11,728 bases of DNA from JALOOE01 sp964423545 (GTDB lineage: Bacteria; Chloroflexota; Anaerolineae; CG2-30-64-16), in assembly GCA_964423545.1 (NCBI GenBank), contig CAYRFV010000180.1, positions 1 through 11,728 on the forward strand, given 5' to 3'. How positions within the stretch are numbered: position 1 is the stretch's first letter; each line of letters begins with the position of its first letter. This document shows positions 1 through 6,777 of this stretch, in pieces. The notes beneath the pieces are model-generated. The model saw only the letters and a list, made by a program, of their open reading frames with translations, was not told where the DNA came from and did no database searches. The position numbers were made by a program, and so were the translations under genes.

Positions 1-5
1 TCTCC

Positions 6-17
6 CCCCCATGGGGG
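6..17. repeat. short C/G palindrome at the window edge
   Basis: Five C, AT and five G form a perfect 12-base palindrome, 16 bases before the larger palindromic element at 34. It lies downstream of the last gene of the minus-strand block and may belong to the same intergenic repeat cluster. No gene is visible in 1-56. Confidence 0.5.
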
Positions 18-30
18 CGTGGGCGCCGCG

Positions 31-68
31 CTCCCCTCTCCCTCGCAGGGAGAGGGTCAGGGTGAGGG
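31..68. repeat. dispersed-type palindromic element with G-quadruplex motif
   Basis: CCCTCTCCCT (34-43) and AGGGAGAGGG (47-56) are perfect 10-base inverted arms around a CGC loop. The purine arm continues rightward so that four GGG runs (48-50, 54-56, 60-62, 66-68) are separated by exactly three bases each (AGA, TCA, TGA), a textbook G-quadruplex pattern on the plus strand. Elements of this composition are common between genes in several high-GC phyla. The TCA loop is the stop codon (TGA on the minus strand) of the URO-D-like gene. The hairpin could cap the 3' end of the minus transcript, but there is no T-tract, so it is not called an intrinsic terminator. Confidence 0.7.
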
Positions 69-1301
69 TCGCCTCTCAATCTCCTCGCGCGCGATCCTCG
101 TCCACGCGTCGAAGCGCTCCGGGTGATGCTCGCACGTGTGCGTATCCTTCAGGATCATCTCAAGGAAACAACCGTTGGCGCGGGCAACATCCAGCGCATG
201 CCTGACATATGCCCGGATGGCCGCTTCGTCGAAGTCGCCCACCAGATGCGACGGATGAGGCTTCCATGAGAAGATCGCCGCGTTTTTCAGCTGCGCCGCG
301 CTGCGATCGACATCGGCAAAGGGCGAGATGGAGATGCGGCGCATATGCGGGAGCGCCAGCACGTCCCCCAGCTTGCGACTGAGATCCTCGCAGCAGCCAT
401 AGCCGGTAAGCCCGAAGGGCGCCAGCAGTCGTCCCTCGTACTGCATGACGAACTCGCGATGCATCCTGGGCGAGACCGGCGCCATCTCTTGCGATTCGGC
501 GCTGGCCCACTGGTCGACCGGGCGCACGTGCGCCGGATCGAAGCCGGGGGCGGGGAGCTCGTCGGTGAAGCCATTGCCGCCGGAGCTGTGGTAGGTGTTG
601 TCGTTGTTCAGGCTGAGCAGATTCAGGTCGATCCACTGGCGCAGGATGCGGCGGTGCCCTTCCTCAAGAAACGCCATCACCTGGTGCACGAAGTCAGGCG
701 CTTCAACCATATCCGCGAACATCAGCTCCAGCCCGCGCAGGTCGAGGTACTGAGCCGACAGGTGGTAGGAGATGTGCGCCTTGCCCTGGAGCCTGACCGT
801 CAGGATGTCGCCAAACAGCTCCTGCATGCGCGTCAGGTTCTCGCACGTGGTCCGCTCGTCGTAGACCACTTCGGGGAAATGCAGCTTACGGATATCGCCT
901 CGCTCCTGCAGGAATGGCTCGATGGCATAGGAGCCGCGCTCGGTGTCGCTGTGCCGGCGCAGCCGCTCGTAGCCCCAGCCGGTGTCGCTGATCACCGCCG
1001 GCACGATCCACTCCGGCTCCACCACCGTGTCATCCTGGAAATGGCGATAGGCGTAGAGCCGAGCGCGCAGGCTCCACTCGATCTCGCGCGCCGCAGGGTC
1101 GCGGCACAGCATCGCTGTCTTGGGCAGCAGCTCCGTCCAGGCGCCCTCGGGGAAGACGAGCATCATCGGACGGGTCGATCTCAAGCTGTTGTGCTCGACC
1201 CACCACCTCTTGCGCCGGACCATGATCGGATCGGCGGCGGCGTCGGCGACCTCCCCCGCAAGGTCGCGCAGCAGCGTGCGGTCGTGGTTATCCAGGAACA
1301 T
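57..1301 (-). CDS. uroporphyrinogen decarboxylase (URO-D) superfamily protein, possibly a methyltransferase
   Basis: This 414-residue protein has no signal peptide and is predicted cytoplasmic. Its overall layout resembles URO-D superfamily TIM barrels, which include haem-pathway decarboxylases and zinc-dependent cobamide methyltransferases (MtaA/MtbA type). It is clearly not a standard HemE: it is longer and lies next to sugar-catabolism genes. Visible landmarks are a Pro-Glu-Gly-Ala-Trp segment near residue 51, a Gly-Tyr-Gly-Cys-Cys-Glu motif at 300-305 where related methyltransferases carry zinc-binding Cys, and a His/Cys-rich tail (His388, Cys390, His392, His393). The ATG at 1301 follows an AAAGG at 6-base spacing. 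It is the last gene of the block, 122 bases after the sulfatase. Its last three residues (Pro-Ser-Pro) and stop codon are supplied by the palindromic element. Known: such URO-D-like genes accompany sugar operons. Inferred: a corrinoid- or thiol-linked methyl transfer role. No corrinoid protein is seen here. Confidence 0.78.
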   Translation of the reverse strand: MFLDNHDRTLLRDLAGEVADAAADPIMVRRKRWWVEHNSLRSTRPMMLVFPEGAWTELLPKTAMLCRDPAAREIEWSLRARLYAYRHFQDDTVVEPEWIVPAVISDTGWGYERLRRHSDTERGSYAIEPFLQERGDIRKLHFPEVVYDERTTCENLTRMQELFGDILTVRLQGKAHISYHLSAQYLDLRGLELMFADMVEAPDFVHQVMAFLEEGHRRILRQWIDLNLLSLNNDNTYHSSGGNGFTDELPAPGFDPAHVRPVDQWASAESQEMAPVSPRMHREFVMQYEGRLLAPFGLTGYGCCEDLSRKLGDVLALPHMRRISISPFADVDRSAAQLKNAAIFSWKPHPSHLVGDFDEAAIRAYVRHALDVARANGCFLEMILKDTHTCEHHPERFDAWTRIAREEIERRPSP

Positions 1302-1423
1302 TGGGCGCCTTTCTGAATCTGATCCGGTTCACCGGCAAGACAACGGACGTATGGATGCGGAGACCTCGCGCGGCCTTCGCATTTCCGGCGTGATCGCACT
1401 GCTGCGTCGCGGTGACGAGGTCA
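1302..1423. other. intergenic spacer with two near-perfect palindromes
   Basis: These 122 bases hold no convincing gene or promoter. CCGGT-TC-ACCGG (1324-1335) is a perfect inverted repeat upstream of the URO-D-like gene's ribosome-binding site. A second, GTGACGA-GG-TCATCAC (1412-1427, one mismatch), overlaps the sulfatase stop codon. Either could be a protein-binding site or an RNA hairpin that lowers expression of the distal gene. Confidence 0.4.
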
Positions 1424-2941
1424 TCACGAGACTCTCCTGAGAACATCCTGGGGCCGAGCCGGGAAGCCGGTGACGCCGCGTGACCGATCGAACTGGTAGA
1501 TGCGGCTGCGGGGGCGCGCCTGGAACGGAAAGGCGCGCAGATTGTCCCCGGCCAGGGCAGCCCTTGCGCCCGGCGCTTCGCAGGCTGCGACAGCCGCAGC
1601 CTGCAGCCGCGAGCGGACCCCGGCATCGTCGGCGACTCGATTCACGTGCTCAGCCGGATCCTCGGCCAGGTTAAAGAGCTGCTCCCGGCCGCCGTTCGCC
1701 AGAAAGATGTATTTCCAATCGCCCTCACGGACCATGATCTTGAAGAGCGGCGTGCCCGGCTCGCCGTACATGCTGATCAGGCGCTCCCGCGGCGGCGCCG
1801 TCCCGGCGAGCAGTCCAAGCAGGTCGATCCCGCCGCGCGTGTCCAGTTCACTGCGCGATGCTGCGGCCGTCGCGACCCCAAACAGATCGACCAGGCTGAT
1901 CAGCTCGTCGCGCCGGGTATCAGCGGGCAGACGCTCCGGCCAGCTTACCAGGAAGGGGATGTGACACGATGCCTCGAAGAAGCTCTCTTTCTGCCACGCG
2001 TGATGGTCGCCCAGGTGATCGCCGTGGTCGGTGAAGAAGCAGATGACGGTGCGCTCGGCATCCCCGCGCGCCTCCACCGCGTCCAGGATGCGGCCCAGGC
2101 AGTCATCGATGTAGCTGATCTCGCCGTAGTAGCGCGCCTTCAGCACGCGGGCGTGCGCGTCGTTGATCTCCTCCGCCCAGATCAGGTAGTTCATCCAGGG
2201 GATCTGTTCATCCATATGGTCGACGGCCAGATCGCCGCGCACCGGGTTCGGCATCCGATCGGGATCGTACATACGGTTGAACGGCACGGGCGGCGCAAAG
2301 GGCGGGTGGGGGCCAACGAACGAAATGAACCCGAAGTAGGGGCGGCCATCGTCGGCGTTAAGCTGTTCCATGGCGCGGTCGGCGGCCCATCGCTCCACCG
2401 TCAGCTCGGCGGGCAGCGGGCTCACCTGCGGCATGTAGTACATCTCCGTCCGCTCGCCCATCAGCGCCTCGATGGTGTCGAACTCCGGGTGCTCGCGGGC
2501 AATCCAGCCGGCAAATGCGTCGCGCCGGCGCTGGTCAGGCGTAGCGTACAGCTCCTCGCTGTGCAGATGCACCTCGTAGCCGAGGTCTTCGTCCCACGGA
2601 TCGCTGTGGAACTTGCCGATGCCGAAGGTGCGATAGCCCAGCCGCCGCATGGTGCGCGCCAGGTACGGGCCGCAACGCGCTTCCATCGTGTCGGCCTGCC
2701 CGGGCGCCGGTCTGGCTGGCCCGTTGGTGAAAGACCGCGTGACGGGCGGTTCGTGGCCGGTGCGGATGGCGTAGCGCGCAGGGACGCAGACCGGGCACGG
2801 CGAATACGCGCGGGTGAAGGTGACGCCGCGACGCACCAGCCGGTCGAGATTCGGCGTGTAGATCTGTGCGTTGCCCAGGCTGGCGATGGTGTCGAACCGC
2901 TGCTGATCGGTCATGATGAAGAGAATGTTGGGCTGGCTCAT
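1424..2941 (-). CDS. type I (formylglycine) sulfatase, cytoplasmic
   Basis: This 505-residue hydrolase of the alkaline-phosphatase/sulfatase superfamily cleaves sulfate esters. The family signature C-x-P-x-R-x4-T-G is complete: Cys52 (converted to formylglycine), Pro54, Arg56, Thr61, Gly62. Other conserved positions are Asp12 in the N-terminal Thr-Asp-Gln, Lys110 and His112 in GIGKFH, His212 in GPHPPF, and Asp305-His306 in TDHGD, followed by Lys318. There is no signal peptide, so the substrate must be hydrolysed inside the cell. The frame is open 27 codons further upstream, but 2941 is chosen because AAGGAG (2949-2954) precedes it by 7 bases and the protein then begins with the canonical QPNILFIMTDQ strand. 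It needs a maturase (FGE or anSME) that is not in the window. It sits between the possible alpha/alpha-toroid gene and the URO-D-like gene. The precise sulfated substrate is unknown; phosphonate monoester hydrolases share the fold and are an alternative. Confidence 0.93.
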   Translation of the reverse strand: MSQPNILFIMTDQQRFDTIASLGNAQIYTPNLDRLVRRGVTFTRAYSPCPVCVPARYAIRTGHEPPVTRSFTNGPARPAPGQADTMEARCGPYLARTMRRLGYRTFGIGKFHSDPWDEDLGYEVHLHSEELYATPDQRRRDAFAGWIAREHPEFDTIEALMGERTEMYYMPQVSPLPAELTVERWAADRAMEQLNADDGRPYFGFISFVGPHPPFAPPVPFNRMYDPDRMPNPVRGDLAVDHMDEQIPWMNYLIWAEEINDAHARVLKARYYGEISYIDDCLGRILDAVEARGDAERTVICFFTDHGDHLGDHHAWQKESFFEASCHIPFLVSWPERLPADTRRDELISLVDLFGVATAAASRSELDTRGGIDLLGLLAGTAPPRERLISMYGEPGTPLFKIMVREGDWKYIFLANGGREQLFNLAEDPAEHVNRVADDAGVRSRLQAAAVAACEAPGARAALAGDNLRAFPFQARPRSRIYQFDRSRGVTGFPARPQDVLRRVS

Positions 2942-3043
2942 TGCCCGGCTCCTTGGAGGACTGGGGTTCACGTCCGGGACACCGAGTGGCCAGGGGCACA
3001 GGCCGATCGGCCCTCTGGTCACTGAGTCCTGGGGGCTTCTTGT
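2942..3043. other. intergenic spacer with a palindrome and imperfect hairpin
   Basis: These 102 bases contain the sulfatase ribosome-binding site and a perfect 12-base palindrome GGCCGATCGGCC (3001-3012). The palindrome is nested in a longer imperfect inverted repeat (2986-2996 against 3011-3022, two mismatches in the minus-strand transcript). No -10/-35 pair is convincing. It may be an attenuating or processing hairpin between the two cistrons. Confidence 0.35.
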
Positions 3044-4414
3044 TCACGGCTTCCGGGACAATGCGCTGACCAGGGCGATTGCCGCGGCGTCATCGATCTC
3101 AGCGGGCGGCTTGAAGCCGATCGCCCGAAGGTAGCACTGCGTCGGCCCGACGAAGTGCAGGTTGTTGAGCAACGGTTCGGTATACTGGATGGCGCCGTAG
3201 AACGCTTCGCCGATGTGGTGGCGCTGGCTGACGTGGTTGTTCCAGTCCACCCCTTCCGTCAGGAAGCCGCGATCGCCGTAGTGATGGAGAGCAATGGCAG
3301 CCAGGATGCCCAGCGCAAACTCCCGCTGCGCCTCGTCTCCGCCATCGATCCAGGCCTCCAGGCAAGCCTGGGCGGCCTCCGCATTCTCCCAAAGATAGGC
3401 AGTGTCCCAGCTCTCCTCCATCCACAGCAAGCCGGTCGTAGCGACCCCGTTGCGATCTTCGTTCATGCGGAAACGAGCCAGCGCAGGGAGGGCCGCGCGG
3501 TAGGCGAACTCGCGCCAGTCGGGCCGGCGCAATGCGCCGGCGCCGCGTCTCAAGATGCGGAAGGCGCACGAGTAGCCGACGTTCTCATGGTCATCATACG
3601 TATCGTGGTTGATGCTGCCCCAGAAGCCTCCGGCTGCAATGAAGGCGTCGCCCAGCGCCTCGGCCTGCGAGCGATAGCCAGCCAGTCCCCTCGCGGTCAG
3701 TGCGACGGCCAGCTCCAGGAGGAAGAGCCCGTCCGCGCTGTGGTCGAAGATCGGGTCAGGCTGCCCGTGTGGCGTCAGCGGGAACGGCTTTCCATCCGGC
3801 GTGATGCGCCGGGGAATCCAGCCGTTGGCCAGCATCGGTGTGCGGGCGAACAGCCAGGCAGCGAGCCGCACAGCGGACGAGCGCATGGCGATGACGCGCG
3901 CGGCGTCACGCATCGTGTCTGATGCGCCGTGTGCGGGTGCAGCGGCTTCCTGGCGCGCGGCTTGCTCCAGGTCATCGGCAAACTCCAACAACTGCACGCC
4001 GATCTTGGCCAGCGAGCCGGGGCAGAGCCAGTCGTCACGATGACCGTAGTTCAGGCAGAAGCGCTCCTGCGCCATCTCGAAATAGGGCGCAATGAATCCG
4101 GTCGCTTCATCGATGTATCCGTCTTCGAGGACGTGGTCCAGCAGCGCCAGTGCACTGCCGCGAGTCGCTGCGTCTCCGAGATACGAACCCCATCGCCAGA
4201 GCAGATGGGCGCCGCCCACAGCATTGGCCGCCCAGCCTGGCCCGACCAGGTCGCCGAAATCGTGCCAGTGCATGATCTCGCCGTCCGGCTTGACGAAGCT
4301 GGAGGTTGGGCGCAGATGGCCGTTGTGGGGCGTCAGGCAGCTCAGCGCAAAGCACGCTGAGGCGCGAGCGCTGGCGAACAGGAGGGTCTCAGGATCGGTC
4401 CGGTTTTCGAGCAT
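3044..4414 (-). CDS. uncharacterised protein, possible alpha/alpha-toroid sugar-active enzyme
   Basis: I do not recognise a named family for this 456-residue protein. It appears largely helical, and Trp, His, Asp and Glu cluster in spaced blocks. Examples are HWHDFGD (49-55), GWAANAVGG (60-68), HRDDW (125-129), FDHSADGLFLLELA (223-236), ESWDTAYLWENAEAA (334-348) and DWNNHV (390-395). This pattern recalls (alpha/alpha)6-barrel glycosidases, uronyl hydrolases and epimerases. There is no signal peptide or membrane segment, so it is probably cytoplasmic. An in-frame stop 15 bases before the ATG at 4414 limits the start, although the Shine-Dalgarno site is weak. It lies 75 bases after the dehydratase gene and 102 bases before the sulfatase gene, so a role in handling an imported oligosaccharide is likely by context only. 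Candidate acids are Asp224, Asp228, Glu333 and Asp337; none is proven. Confidence 0.83.
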   Translation of the reverse strand: MLENRTDPETLLFASARASACFALSCLTPHNGHLRPTSSFVKPDGEIMHWHDFGDLVGPGWAANAVGGAHLLWRWGSYLGDAATRGSALALLDHVLEDGYIDEATGFIAPYFEMAQERFCLNYGHRDDWLCPGSLAKIGVQLLEFADDLEQAARQEAAAPAHGASDTMRDAARVIAMRSSAVRLAAWLFARTPMLANGWIPRRITPDGKPFPLTPHGQPDPIFDHSADGLFLLELAVALTARGLAGYRSQAEALGDAFIAAGGFWGSINHDTYDDHENVGYSCAFRILRRGAGALRRPDWREFAYRAALPALARFRMNEDRNGVATTGLLWMEESWDTAYLWENAEAAQACLEAWIDGGDEAQREFALGILAAIALHHYGDRGFLTEGVDWNNHVSQRHHIGEAFYGAIQYTEPLLNNLHFVGPTQCYLRAIGFKPPAEIDDAAAIALVSALSRKP

Positions 4415-4489
4415 CGCTTGTGCAACTCATTTCTGGCGCCCACGCAACGCCATGCCTTGCGGCGCCGCAGGGCCGTCCGGGGTCGCCGG
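4415..4489. other. intergenic spacer with a 12-base palindrome
   Basis: Seventy-five bases separate the dehydratase stop codon from the next start. TGCGGCGCCGCA (4458-4469) is a perfect palindrome, extended by further pairing two bases out (CC at 4455 with GG at 4471). There is no T-tract, so it is not called a terminator. No promoter is evident. Confidence 0.4.
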
Positions 4490-5674
4490 TTAAACAGAGT
4501 GCGGCGCCAGCCACTCTGGCGGGATCTCCAGCCCAAAGCCCGGCGCATCGGAGGGCACGAGCCATCCATCGGACGGCAGCGCCATACCAGGGATGCGCCA
4601 GCACTCCGCCAACGGAACGCCCGGCGGCGTCCCGATGAAGTATTCGCACCAAGGCGAAGCGGGCGTAGCAAAGGTGAAGTGCTGGCCATACGGACTCAGC
4701 CCGCCCGCGTGCGGGATCACGCTGATGCCGGCGCCGTCCGCTGCTGCGGCGATCTTGCGACACGTGCTCAGCCCGCCGCACCAGTTGATGTCCGGCTGGA
4801 GGATATCGACCACATGGTGGTTGGCCGCCCACTGGAACGGCACGTGGGTGGTCCAGTGTTCACCGGTTGCCAACGTCTGCCACGGCAGACGCTGCCGCAG
4901 CGCCGTGTGCGCGTCGAAGTCCTCCGGGATCAGACACTCCTCGATCCACTTGAGCCGGTAGGGGCGCAGCGTCTCCGCCAGCCGAACGGCGTATTCGACG
5001 TCGAACGCCATCCAGCAGTCAAGCATCAGATCGCACGCGTCGCCGATCTGCTCGCGCGCGGCCGCGACGAACGCCTCGTTCCTGCGCAGGCCATCGAGTC
5101 CATCCGCCGGGCCGTAGGGACATGCAAGCTTGAACGCCCTGAAGCCGAGCTCCTGATACCAGTCCAGGTCGTTGCCTGTGCAATAGCAGAAGATGCGCTC
5201 CTTCTGCGGTCCGCCCAGCAGCGCGTAGACCGGTTGGCCCAGCAGCTTGCCGCGCAGATCCCACAGCGCCAGGTCGATCGCACTGATCGCATACGATGCC
5301 AGGCCGGTCGATCCGTACGGCTTGGTGAGCCGGAACATCATGTCGGCCAACTTCTCGCCCGCCAGCGCGTCTTCGCCCACCAGTTGCGGGGCCAGGTGGT
5401 CCTCGATCACTGCGGCCACCGGCCGGCCATAGCCTGTGTGGCCCAGCCCCCACGTGCCATCTTCGGCCGTCACCTTGCACCAAACCGCGTCCCAGCGCGG
5501 GGTCCACAGACTGCGATGTCGCTTGACCTTGCCATAGCGCGACATCGGGTTGGCCACCTCGGCTTCTTCCGCCCAGCCGGGCCGCCGCGCCATGGTCCGC
5601 GCCGCTTCGGTGAAGCGGCGCGTCACCTCGGTCGGTGCGATCAGTCGCATCGCCTCAATCGTGGCGATCTTCAT
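4490..5674 (-). CDS. enolase-superfamily sugar-acid dehydratase, L-rhamnonate dehydratase-like
   Basis: This 394-residue member of the mandelate racemase/muconate lactonizing enzyme group probably removes water from a sugar acid to give a 2-keto-3-deoxy acid. The match from memory to E. coli L-rhamnonate dehydratase (RhmD) is good through LMLDCWM (216-222), LKWIEECL (241-248), TGEH (270-273), QPD (293-295) with WCGGL (298-302), IPH (320-322) and the C-terminal PGFG (378-381). Predicted Mg ligands are Asp219, Glu245 and Glu272; His322 with Asp295 forms the acid/base dyad; Lys182 is the N-terminal-side lysine. The frame opens with a GTG at 5686, but that GTG overlaps the Shine-Dalgarno sequence GGAGG (5680-5684), which sits 5 bases before the ATG at 5674, so 5674 is the start. 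The gene follows the aldo/keto reductase by 30 bases. L-rhamnonate is the best guess; L-lyxonate, L-mannonate or related acids remain possible. Confidence 0.88.
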   Translation of the reverse strand: MKIATIEAMRLIAPTEVTRRFTEAARTMARRPGWAEEAEVANPMSRYGKVKRHRSLWTPRWDAVWCKVTAEDGTWGLGHTGYGRPVAAVIEDHLAPQLVGEDALAGEKLADMMFRLTKPYGSTGLASYAISAIDLALWDLRGKLLGQPVYALLGGPQKERIFCYCTGNDLDWYQELGFRAFKLACPYGPADGLDGLRRNEAFVAAAREQIGDACDLMLDCWMAFDVEYAVRLAETLRPYRLKWIEECLIPEDFDAHTALRQRLPWQTLATGEHWTTHVPFQWAANHHVVDILQPDINWCGGLSTCRKIAAAADGAGISVIPHAGGLSPYGQHFTFATPASPWCEYFIGTPPGVPLAECWRIPGMALPSDGWLVPSDAPGFGLEIPPEWLAPHSV

Positions 5675-5704
5675 CTTCTCCTCCACTCGCGGTACGTAGG
5701 CGCT

Positions 5705-6736
5705 TCAGGCGCTGAAAAGCGGCTGCACCTGCCGGCTCATCTGCGCCAGCTGTGCATCCTCGGCCGGCGACAGCGGCGTGAATGCCGCGGCCGCATCACA
5801 CATCATCCACAAGAGCTCGGCATGGCTGGGGGAGACGGCTGCTGTCACCGGCTTCGTCAGCGTGAAGCGCAGGCCCTGAGCGATCTCCTCGGGCGCGTCA
5901 AGCGGCTGATACCAGCACTTGGTCCACTTCTTGACGGCGTCTGCGGCCCATCTTTGTCTGGCGAGCGCCTTCAGCGCCAGGATCGCCACCCCTTGCTCTT
6001 GCGCCCTGGCGACCACCTTGGGGCCGAAGTCGCCGCCGTGCCAGCATGCCCAGTTGACCGGATAGAGGATGGTGTCGAACCGGAAGCGGTCGAGCATCGC
6101 CAACGCCGCAGCCTCCGAGTGCGCCGAGAAACCGATAAGGCGGATTTGCCCCTTCTCGCGCGCTTCGAGAAACGCCTCCATCGCGCCTCCCGGCCCGAAG
6201 ATCGACTCGACGTCGGACATCGAAGTGACGGCGTGGAACTGGTAGACGTCGAAGTAATCGGTGCGCAGGCGTTCCAAAGAACGCTGCAGCTCGGCCGCTG
6301 CACCACTCTTTGTCCGCTGCTGCGTCTTGCAGGCGAGAAACACCTGCTTGCGATACGGCTCCAGCGCCGGGCCAAGCCGCTCTTCGGCGTTGCCGTAGGA
6401 GGGCGCCACGTCGAAGTAGTTGATATCGCGCTCGATGGCCTGCGCCACGAGGGCCTTCGCATCGTCCGGCATCTCGTTCATCACCACGATCCCGCCAAAC
6501 CCAACGACCGAGAGCTGCCACCCCGTCTTCCCCAGGGCACGCCGCGGCATCTGATCGATTGGCTCGGTGGGCGCCGGCGCAGGCGGTTGGGGCATCGGCG
6601 CAGGCGCCGACGGTTCGGGCATCGGCGCAGGCGCCGACGGTTCGGGCATCGGCGCACACGCGCTGAGCGCGGCGGTTGAGCCAGCGACTGCGGCTGCACG
6701 CAGAAAGTCGCGACGGGTCAGTTCATTGGGAGTCAT
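5705..6736 (-). CDS. Tat-exported lipoprotein aldo/keto reductase
   Basis: This 343-residue protein carries a twin-arginine signal (TRRDFLR, residues 7-13) and a lipobox ending in Cys27 (LSAC). A Pro/Ala-rich linker (28-60) of nearly identical nine-residue units follows, then an aldo/keto reductase barrel. The catalytic tetrad appears complete: Asp109, Tyr114 (FDVAPSYG), Lys137 (ACKT) and His168 (YQFH). Tat export moves folded, cofactor-loaded enzymes, so the reductase could carry bound NADP outside, as Zymomonas glucose-fructose oxidoreductase does. The frame extends 56 codons upstream, but the ATG at 6736 has GGAGG (6743-6747) 6 bases ahead and begins the signal peptide. It lies 41 bases after the propeller lipoprotein and 30 before the dehydratase, suggesting co-transcription. 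Substrate unknown; oxidation or reduction of a sugar at the cell surface is an inference. The linker DNA is a 27-base tandem repeat. Confidence 0.92.
   Translation of the reverse strand: MTPNELTRRDFLRAAAVAGSTAALSACAPMPEPSAPAPMPEPSAPAPMPQPPAPAPTEPIDQMPRRALGKTGWQLSVVGFGGIVVMNEMPDDAKALVAQAIERDINYFDVAPSYGNAEERLGPALEPYRKQVFLACKTQQRTKSGAAAELQRSLERLRTDYFDVYQFHAVTSMSDVESIFGPGGAMEAFLEAREKGQIRLIGFSAHSEAAALAMLDRFRFDTILYPVNWACWHGGDFGPKVVARAQEQGVAILALKALARQRWAADAVKKWTKCWYQPLDAPEEIAQGLRFTLTKPVTAAVSPSHAELLWMMCDAAAAFTPLSPAEDAQLAQMSRQVQPLFSA
6576..6650. repeat. 27-base tandem repeat encoding the lipoprotein linker
   Basis: Two identical 27-base units (6597-6623 and 6624-6650) follow a shortened 21-base copy (6576-6596). 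Each full unit encodes nine residues of the Pro/Ala/Met/Glu/Ser linker between the lipid-anchored Cys and the reductase domain. The units stay in frame, so copy number can change linker length without breaking the gene. Confidence 0.9.
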
Positions 6737-6777
6737 CGGGAGCCTCCGGTGTGAATGGATACGAGCGGCAACACCTG

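Noticed and set aside
31..56. Intrinsic terminator for the minus-strand operon
   Set aside because: The stem is strong but no run of T follows it on either strand, so it is described as a palindromic repeat only.
345..1316. 323-codon plus-strand open frame
   Set aside because: It is antisense to the URO-D-like gene and lacks any recognisable motif.
1646..3025. 459-codon plus-strand open frame
   Set aside because: It is antisense to the sulfatase with its complete active-site signature; codon-bias shadow.
4418..6679. 753-codon plus-strand open frame ending in Arg-rich repeats
   Set aside because: It is antisense to the dehydratase and aldo/keto reductase genes, has no family motifs, and its Arg-rich end is the 27-base linker repeat read on the other strand.
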